Shown: in pieces, positions 57,673 through 64,000 of the stretch
Layout: each line of letters begins with the position of its first letter
Numbering within the stretch: position 1 is the first letter of the stretch
Source: Rouxiella badensis
GTDB lineage: Bacteria > Pseudomonadota > Gammaproteobacteria > Enterobacterales > Enterobacteriaceae
Direction of reading: 5' to 3'
DNA length: 64,000 bases
Assembly (NCBI GenBank): GCA_026967495.1
Contig: CP114060.1
Span: forward strand, 3,038,001-3,102,000
Made by a program: the position numbers and the translations under genes
The notes under the pieces: generated by a model
The model's database searches: none
What the model was told of the DNA's origin: nothing
What the model saw: the letters and a program-made list of their open reading frames with translations, nothing else

Positions 57673-59390
57673 ATACATTTCCCATTCATTCAAAGCCGGG
57701 TGTGAAGGACGTAACGCAGGCCACGCGCAACGAGGCCCCTGTGCTGGTCAGCGTCAGCCAGCTTGAAGTGCAGGCCAAAAATGAGAGCGACGAGCAGATT
57801 GTGCTGGTCTCTGACATCAGTTTCGACGTGAAAAAGGGCGAGGTGCTGGCCCTGATTGGTGAGTCCGGCTCCGGTAAGACCACCATTGCGCTTGCGCTGA
57901 TGGGCTATGCGCGTCACGGCTGTAGGATAACGCAAGGCACGTTGAACGTGGCGGGAACCGACGTCACGGCGCTGTCTGCTCGTCAGCTCAGCGAGTTTCG
58001 TGGCTCGAAGGTCGCCTATATCGCCCAGAGCGCGGCGGCGTCGTTTAACCCGGCAATGCGCTTGATGGATCAGGTTATCGAGCCGGTACTTATTCACCAC
58101 ACCATGAAACGTGCCGATGCCGAGAAAAAAGCCGTCGAGCTGTTTCGTGAAATGGCGCTGCCGTCGCCGGAAACTATCGGTCAACGTTATCCGCATCAGG
58201 TTTCTGGCGGTCAGCTTCAACGCGTGATGGCGGCGATGGCGCTGATTGGCGACCCGGAGGTGGTCATTCTCGACGAACCGACCACCGCACTCGACGTGAC
58301 CACTCAGCTTGAGGTCCTCAAGACCTTCCGCCGCGTCGTCAAACAGCGCGGGACGACGGCGATTTACGTCAGTCACGACCTGGCTGTCGTGGCGCAGATG
58401 GCCGACAAAATACTGGTGCTATTGAAAGGGCAGATTGCTGAATACGGCACCACGGAAGACCTGCTGACGCGGCCTGCGGCTTCCTATACCCGCAGCCTGC
58501 TCGACGCGGCGCGGCATAAACCGCGCAACAGCCCGTGGAAACCGGAAGACGCGCCGGTCAAATGTTTGCTTGAGGTGCGTGACTTGGCCGCCGGATACGG
58601 TCCGCTGGACGCCGACGGTAAACCTAAAATTAGCATTCTGCAGGACATCAATTTCAAACTCTATCCGGGCCAGGCCATCGGCATTATCGGGGAGTCTGGT
58701 TCAGGAAAAACCACGCTTGCGCGGGCGATTGCTGGCATGATTTCTCCCAGCAATGGCTACATTTTGTTTAACGAGAGCTATCTGGCGGGCGAGATGTCTG
58801 CCCGCAGTCCGGACGAGCTGCGCCGGGTGCAGTTTGTGTTCCAGATGGCCGACACCGCACTGAACCCGAGTCAGACCATTGCCAGCATCCTGAAGCGCCC
58901 TCTGGTGTTCTTCCACGGGCTGCGCGGCAAGGCGCTTGATGCGCGCCTGAAAGAGCTGCTTGATCTTGTCCGCTTGCCGCACAGTATTCTGCATCGCAAG
59001 CCCTCGGGGCTGTCCGGCGGTCAAAAGCAGCGCGTCAATTTGGCGCGAGCGCTGGCGGCAGAGCCGGATCTTATTCTCTGCGACGAGGTCACCTCGGCGC
59101 TCGACTCGGTGGTTGCCGCAGCGGTACTGGACCTCATCTCCGAGCTGCGTCGCGAGCTTAACGTGTCGTTCCTGTTCATCAGTCATGACCTTCACGCCGT
59201 ACGCTCGGTCTGTGACGACATCATCGTGGTGAAAAACGGGCAAATGGCGACCCAGGTGAGCCGCATTGACTACGACAAGACTTCCAGCAGCCTGTATTAC
59301 GAAAGACTGAAAAGGGCGGTGCCAGAGCTGCGGCAAGGCTGGCTGGAGGAGCAGGACGGCAGTACCGAAGAGTCGATCAATGCCGAATAA
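57669..59390 (+). CDS. Peptide ABC transporter, fused double ATPase
   Basis: ATPase of 573 residues with two nucleotide-binding domains in one chain. Domain 1 has Walker A GESGSGKT at 64-71, signature VSGGQLQR and Walker B VVILDEP. Domain 2 has Walker A GESGSGKT, signature LSGGQKQR and Walker B LILCDEV. It matches the arrangement of the paralogue at 15995-17620. It is coupled to the DppC-type permease. After 110 bases the same strand continues with a FAD oxidase, acetyltransferase, reductase and amidohydrolase. Confidence 0.92.
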   Translation: MNTFPIHSKPGVKDVTQATRNEAPVLVSVSQLEVQAKNESDEQIVLVSDISFDVKKGEVLALIGESGSGKTTIALALMGYARHGCRITQGTLNVAGTDVTALSARQLSEFRGSKVAYIAQSAAASFNPAMRLMDQVIEPVLIHHTMKRADAEKKAVELFREMALPSPETIGQRYPHQVSGGQLQRVMAAMALIGDPEVVILDEPTTALDVTTQLEVLKTFRRVVKQRGTTAIYVSHDLAVVAQMADKILVLLKGQIAEYGTTEDLLTRPAASYTRSLLDAARHKPRNSPWKPEDAPVKCLLEVRDLAAGYGPLDADGKPKISILQDINFKLYPGQAIGIIGESGSGKTTLARAIAGMISPSNGYILFNESYLAGEMSARSPDELRRVQFVFQMADTALNPSQTIASILKRPLVFFHGLRGKALDARLKELLDLVRLPHSILHRKPSGLSGGQKQRVNLARALAAEPDLILCDEVTSALDSVVAAAVLDLISELRRELNVSFLFISHDLHAVRSVCDDIIVVKNGQMATQVSRIDYDKTSSSLYYERLKRAVPELRQGWLEEQDGSTEESINAE

Positions 59391-59500
59391 GCTTTGCATT
59401 AATTTCGATAAATCCGCCACTTGATACAGTGACGTAAATCATCTCTATTGAATTAACCCCTTGCACCAGAAGATGCGTTTGAGATAAGGAAAAGCATTCG

Positions 59501-60830
59501 ATGCCAGCACCGATCAGGTTTGTACAAGACAGTCATCTCTTCCCCGACGCGGTTGACGTTGTGGTCATTGGCGGCGGCATCGCCGGTGCCGCCACCGCCT
59601 ATGAGCTGGCGAGAAAGGGCGTTTCCGTCGTATTGCTTGAAAAAGGCATGATTGGCGCGGAACAGTCGAGCCGTAATTGGGGCTGGTGCCGCCAGCAGAA
59701 TCGCGATGAGCGTGAACTGCCGCTCTCCATCCACGCCCTGCAACGCTGGAAAGCGCTGAAAGAAGAAACCGGCGAAGAGCTCGGGTTTCGCAACACCGGG
59801 CTGGTTTACGCGACCAAAAAACAGGAAGAGATAGACGCCTGGGAAAAATGGGGGCAGATGGCAAAAAATTACGGCATGCACAGCGAAATCCTCACCGCCG
59901 CGCGGGCCAAAGAGCTGACCCAGGGCAGCGTCTCCCATTGGCTGGGGGGCGTTTATTCCCCGACCGACGGCCACGCCGAGCCCTCGCTGGCGGCCCCTGG
60001 GCTAGCGATAGCCGCCCAAAAGCTCGGCGCACTGGTGTTCCAATACTGCGCTGTGCGCGGGCTAGACGTCTCTGCCGGTTGCGTGAGCGGCGTATGGACC
60101 GAGCGCGGACTGATTCGCGCGGGTTCGGTCGTTTGCGCGGGGGGCCTGGAGCTCAATGTTCTGTCGCCGCCACGGCATCGACCTGCCGCTGGGTAACGTA
60201 ATTGGCACTGCAATGCGCACTGCACCGGTCGAGCAGGTGATCAAGATGCCGCTCTATACCGAAGGTTTCGCCTGTCGCCCGCAGCTTGACGGCAGTTATA
60301 CCCTGTCTGTCTCCGGCCGTGGCCGCGTGGCGATAGGTCCACAGGGTCTGCGTTACTCGAAAAAGTTTTACCCGACCTTTCAGGCGCGTCGCAAAAATCT
60401 CAAGGTGCATTTCAGCCCACGGGCGTTCCTTGAGGGGCCTGAAGCCTTGGGGTCGTGGCAATTTGATGGCCGATCGCCGTTTGAGAAGGTGCGTATCCTT
60501 GACCCCGAGGCCGACCATGCCATGGTAAAAGAGGGCATAGAGGCGATGCGCCGCGAGTTTCCTGCGCTTGGGGCGGTGAGGGTGGTGCAGTCCTGGGGCG
60601 GCATGATTGACAGCACGCCCGATGCGGTACCGGTCATCTCCAGCGTCGATAAACTGCCCGGCCTGTTTATCTCTGCGGGCTACAGCGCACACGGTTTTGG
60701 CATTGGACCCGGTGCGGGCAGCCTGATGTCAGATCTGGTGACCGGCAGTACGCCGGTCGTGGACCCAACGCCTTTCCGCTTCGATCGTTTTAGCGACGGC
60801 AGCGATATTAAAAAACCGGGAATGATGTAA
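59501..60830 (+). CDS. FAD-dependent D-amino acid oxidase-family oxidoreductase (frameshifted)
   Basis: Flavin oxidoreductase of about 443 residues, DAO family. The FAD site is VVVIGGGIAGAATAYELARK, with a second block SSRNWGWCRQQ. The frame changes in the G run at 60139-60144; two added G restore VVCAGG-AWSSMFCRRHGIDLP, the usual order (one base fewer would also restore frame but lose a glycine). The C-terminal block YSAHGFGIGPGAG binds FAD. It differs clearly from the oxidase at 52841, so the cluster has two flavin enzymes that may act on different steps or enantiomers. It abuts the GNAT gene with no gap. Confidence 0.86.
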
Positions 60831-61718
60831 ATGACAGCACAGCTTTCACCTTCTTATGCAGAAATAACGCTGCGCGAAATGACGGCGGCTGATTTACCCG
60901 CCTGTCACGGACTCTCTCAGGCCGTATCCTGGTCGCACCGTCTCGAAGACTGGCAGCTGGCTTTCCGCTGTGGCAAAGGCTGGGTGGCCGAAGCCAACGG
61001 GCGCGTGGTGGGCAGCGCACTTTACTGGGCGTGGGGCAAAAAATACGCCACCCTCGGGCTGGTTATCGTCAGCCCTGACTTTCAGGGGCGCGGGATGGGC
61101 AAAAAGCTGCTCGTCACGCTGCTGGGCAAGCTTGAGGGTAAGACCGTGCGCCTGCATGCGACCCCGGAAGGTAAACCCTTGTATGAAAAGTTGGGTTTTG
61201 TCACCACCGGCGAGATTCGCCAACAGCAAAGCCGCGAACTGCCGCCGGTTACTGCGCCAGCCTTGCCCCAAAACTGTCAACTGCGTGAACTCAACGCCGA
61301 GGATGCGGCCACTCTCAGCGAACTAGACGGTCTCTCCAGCGGCATGCAGCGCCTTGCGCTGTATCAGGCGTTGCTTGAGACGGACTCATCGCATACGCAA
61401 AAGGGCCAGTTGCTGACGCGTGCGGGTAAGATTGCCGGTTTCGGTTTGCTGCGTCAGTTTGGGCGCGGGTATGCCATCGGACCGCTGATTGCCGACAACC
61501 TTGACGATGCCAAAGTGTTGGTTCGCCAGTTACTGAGTGAATGCAGCGGAAAATTTGTGCGCGTTGACGTCGAAGCGGACTCGGGTCTCGCCGAGTGGCT
61601 CGAGGCGCTGGGTCTGGCCTGCGTTGACCGGCCGACCACCATGTATAAAGACGGTGAGCCGCTTAAAGCCGCTGGCGGATGGCGTAATTTCGTGCTGGCA
61701 ACCCAGGCGCTGGGCTAA
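60831..61718 (+). CDS. Double-domain GNAT family acetyltransferase
   Basis: A 295-residue protein of two GNAT-like halves. The first (about 12-125) has the acetyl-CoA loop QGRGMGKKLL. The second (about 150-290) is the degenerate acetyltransferase-18-like half found in this architecture, with PTTMYKDGEPL and no clear CoA loop. It begins directly after the oxidase stop and ends nine bases before the reductase gene, so it belongs to the catabolic operon. The acetyl acceptor is unknown; acetylation of the amino substrate before or after oxidation is one possibility. Confidence 0.85.
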   Translation: MTAQLSPSYAEITLREMTAADLPACHGLSQAVSWSHRLEDWQLAFRCGKGWVAEANGRVVGSALYWAWGKKYATLGLVIVSPDFQGRGMGKKLLVTLLGKLEGKTVRLHATPEGKPLYEKLGFVTTGEIRQQQSRELPPVTAPALPQNCQLRELNAEDAATLSELDGLSSGMQRLALYQALLETDSSHTQKGQLLTRAGKIAGFGLLRQFGRGYAIGPLIADNLDDAKVLVRQLLSECSGKFVRVDVEADSGLAEWLEALGLACVDRPTTMYKDGEPLKAAGGWRNFVLATQALG

Positions 61719-61727
61719 GGGAGCAGG

Positions 61728-62676
61728 ATGAAAACGATTCTCTATAAGTCTGAGCCGGTCCGGGGGAACACTGGCAGAAACTTCTCGCCGACCTCGCCCC
61801 CGAATATCGTTTTGTGCAATGGAACAGCCTCGATTTTAGCGACGGTGACCCGGAAATCTTTGCCGAAGTGGATTATCTGGTGGCCTGGGTGCCGCCAGAA
61901 AACATCGCGCAGCGCATGCCGCAGCTTAAAGTTCTGTTTTCCGTTGGTGCGGGAGTCGACCAGTTTGATTTGACCCAGCTTCCCGCATCTTTACCGGTGG
62001 TGCGAATGGTTGAGCCTGGCCTCACGCAGGGTATGGTCGAATATGTCACCTTGGCTGCGTTGGCGCTGCATCGTGACCTGCCGCTGTATCTGCAACAACA
62101 GAAACAGAGCCTGTGGAAGTCGCATCCGGTGGTCAGTGCAAACAAAAGACGCATTGGCGTGTTGGGGTTGGGTGAGCTTGGGCAAGCGACACTTAATATG
62201 CTGAAGAATTTTGGTTTCGAATGCCACGGGTGGAGCCGTTCGGGCAATACGCCTGAGGGCGTGACCGGTTGGGCGGGCGTTGAGCAGCTGCCGGCATTTC
62301 TGTCGCACTGCGATATTATGGTTTGTCTGTTGCCGCTCACGCCGCAGACGCGCGGCATGCTTAATGGCGAACTGTTTGCCCGCTTGCCAAGGGGGCGGCG
62401 CTGATTCAAACCGGGCGCGGGCAACAGCTGGTGGCAGAAGACCTGCTCGCGGCACTCGACAGCGGCCATCTTCGTGCGGCAGTACTGGACGTAACCGACC
62501 CTGAGCCGTTACCTTTGGAGGACGCACTGTGGTCTCACCCGGGTGTGTGGATAACGCCGCATATCGCCAGTCAGACCCAGCCGGAAACTGCCGTCACGGC
62601 GCTGTTGGCCAACCTTCAGCGGTATGAGCAAGGGCAGCCCATGCAGGGTGAAATCGATAAAACCAAGGGATATTAA
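61728..62676 (+). CDS. ghrA: D-2-hydroxyacid dehydrogenase, GhrA-like (two frameshifts)
   Basis: NAD(P)-dependent 2-hydroxyacid dehydrogenase close to glyoxylate/hydroxypyruvate reductase A. The Rossmann motif is GVLGLGELGQ, with FSVGAGVDQFD and the catalytic His in TPHIASQT. Two G runs are each one base short: 61762-61766 (restoring VRGEHWQKLLADLAPEYRF) and 62391-62395 (restoring LPRGAALIQTGRGQQL). With both, the protein is 316 residues, close to the 312 of E. coli GhrA. GGGAG precedes the ATG. In this cluster it may reduce a 2-keto acid produced by one of the oxidases. Confidence 0.86.
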
Positions 62677-62677
62677 T

Positions 62678-63919
62678 ATGAGCCGTACTGCCGTGAATGG
62701 CGATAATTGTTTAATTAATGGGTCTTTGATTAAAGAAATCCTGCCGCGCCTCGTTGCATTGCGCCACGATCTGCATGCGCACCCCGAGTTGGGTTTTAAT
62801 GAACACCGCACGGCCAAAGTCGTTGCCGAGTTTCTGCGTGAGTTGGGGCTTGAGGTTCATGAAGGCGTTGGTAAAACCGGCGTAGTCGGGGTGTTACGCA
62901 AGGGCAGCAGCGGGAGAAGCGTAGGCCTGCGTGCCGATATGGACGCCTTGCCGATTATCGAACAGGGGACGCCGGACTATGTCAGCACCCATCAAGGCGT
63001 CATGCACGCCTGCGGCCATGACGGCCACACCACCATGCTGCTCGGCGCCGCGTGGCTATTGTCTAAAACTGGCGATTTTGACGGTACGGTAAACTTTATC
63101 TTCCAACCGGCCGAAGAGGGGCAGGCGGGGGCGAAAGCGATGATTGACGACGGACTGTTTACCCGCTTCCCCTGTGACAGCGTTTTCGCCGTACATAATT
63201 GGCCAGAACTGCCCGTCGGCGTGGCGCAGACGCGTCCTGGCCCTATCATGGCGGCGGCCGATCGTTTCGACATTCGCGTTTATGGCGGTGGCGGACATGC
63301 GGCTCAGCCTCACCTTTCTCCTGATACTATGCTGGCGACCAGCGAACTGGTGGTTCAGCTGAATACCGTTGTTTCCCGCTGCATCGATCCGACCGACCCA
63401 GCGTTATTGACCGTCACGCAGGTACACGGGGGATTCTCGCACAACATGATCCCCGCCGAGGCGACCATCACCGGCACGGTACGCAGTTTCGACCTTCGTA
63501 CACAGGATATTATCGAAGCCAGCCTGCGTCGTATTGCGGAACATGTTCCTGCGGCCCACGGCCTCGATGCCGAGGTGAAGTATCACCGCTATTATCCGGC
63601 GACAATCAATAGCGAAGCCGAAGCCGAGGTGGCGTTACGCGCGGCGAAAAATGCCGGACTACAGGCCAGCTTCGCGCCAAAACCGGCGCTAACGTCTGAA
63701 GACTTTTCGTTTATGTTGCAGGAAAAACCCGGCGCCTATCTGTGGCTCGGACAGGGCGACGGCAGCCCTAAACCGCTGGCACCGCTGCATCATCCAAGAT
63801 ATGACTTCAATGACGATATCATTCCGGTGGGGGTGAGGTGGTTTGTAGAGGTTGTATTAAGTCAGCTAATACCTGACTCGCCGGGCGACTGCCCAATAAA
63901 TCCGTCGATTTCTTCTTAA
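62678..63919 (+). CDS. M20 family amidohydrolase (aminoacylase/hippurate hydrolase type)
   Basis: Zinc-dependent M20D amidohydrolase of 413 residues that removes N-acyl or indole-acetyl-type groups from amino acids. Metal ligands are visible in HACGHDGH (C112, H114), QPAEEG (E146-E147) and AVHNWPE (H173), plus the C-terminal His in LHHPRYDF. A dimerisation domain with GGGGHAAQPH sits in the middle. AAGGGA lies seven bases before the ATG at 62678. It is the last gene of the plus-strand cluster in the window and supports the idea that the importer brings in N-acylated amino compounds. The 81 bases after it show no clear terminator. Confidence 0.92.
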   Translation: MSRTAVNGDNCLINGSLIKEILPRLVALRHDLHAHPELGFNEHRTAKVVAEFLRELGLEVHEGVGKTGVVGVLRKGSSGRSVGLRADMDALPIIEQGTPDYVSTHQGVMHACGHDGHTTMLLGAAWLLSKTGDFDGTVNFIFQPAEEGQAGAKAMIDDGLFTRFPCDSVFAVHNWPELPVGVAQTRPGPIMAAADRFDIRVYGGGGHAAQPHLSPDTMLATSELVVQLNTVVSRCIDPTDPALLTVTQVHGGFSHNMIPAEATITGTVRSFDLRTQDIIEASLRRIAEHVPAAHGLDAEVKYHRYYPATINSEAEAEVALRAAKNAGLQASFAPKPALTSEDFSFMLQEKPGAYLWLGQGDGSPKPLAPLHHPRYDFNDDIIPVGVRWFVEVVLSQLIPDSPGDCPINPSISS

Positions 63920-64000
63920 ATTTGCAATTAAAAAACCATTTGCGATTAAAGAAAACAACTGCCTTTTAACGCCCAATTACCGCATGATATTTTTTCTGAA

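Noticed and set aside
1..64000. tRNA, rRNA, insertion sequences and phage genes
   Set aside because: None could be recognised on either strand by eye; no transposase- or integrase-like protein is encoded.

Overview
The window reads as an Enterobacterales chromosome. Proteins for cystine uptake (TcyJ, TcyL, TcyN), PutA, PutP, KatG, ChaA, ChaB, PhoH and an AmiC-type amidase resemble their Escherichia coli counterparts almost residue by residue, while the accessory content (UvsE, a hydantoinase operon, two Tat-dependent peptide importers, a microcin-type export locus) points to a Yersiniaceae- or Hafniaceae-like genus. I cannot name the genus. No rRNA, tRNA, CRISPR array, insertion sequence or prophage was seen.

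Layout. 1-2907: 3' end of a beta-glucoside PTS operon (EIIBCA tail, 6-phospho-beta-glucosidase, BglG-type antiterminator). 3110-5342: tcyJ-tcyL-tcyN. 5439-7655: katG. 7922-13821: divergent putA/putP around a control region rich in GTTGCA motifs. 13942-21017: minus-strand operon for a Tat-exported peptide-binding protein, two permeases, a double ATPase and a CocE-type hydrolase. 21207-22555: a small membrane protein and a LysR regulator. 22731-28297: an unrecognised two-gene locus, divergent from the LysR gene, ending in a ~1306-residue protein with an HELGH zincin motif. 28497-29684: Tat-exported AmiC-like amidase. 30377-34606: phoH, chaA, chaB, carboxylesterase. 34678-42189: uvsE, then a tightly packed GNAT-hyuA-hyuB-MocR operon ending in a cupin remnant. 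42186-48124: a minus-strand, AT-rich microcin-type locus with CvaA/CvaB-like exporter genes and four double-glycine-leader peptide genes, one of them decayed. 48509-63919: a plus-strand catabolic region with two aldehyde dehydrogenases, a HAD protein, two FAD oxidoreductases, a second Tat-dependent peptide importer, a double GNAT protein, a GhrA-like reductase and an M20 amidohydrolase.

A caution for every reader: about twenty genes carry a frame break, most of them one base short in a homopolymer run (mainly G runs of 4-6). Restoring the base recovers a normal family-length protein each time, so these are far more likely consensus errors than pseudogenes. Gene spans below are given for the restored reading frame, with the break stated.

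The most unusual parts are the peptide cluster at 45.7-48.1 kb, whose genes share leader peptides, 5' leaders, a promoter-distance block and a two-hairpin 3' module but no visible immunity gene, and the zincin locus at 22.7-28.3 kb.
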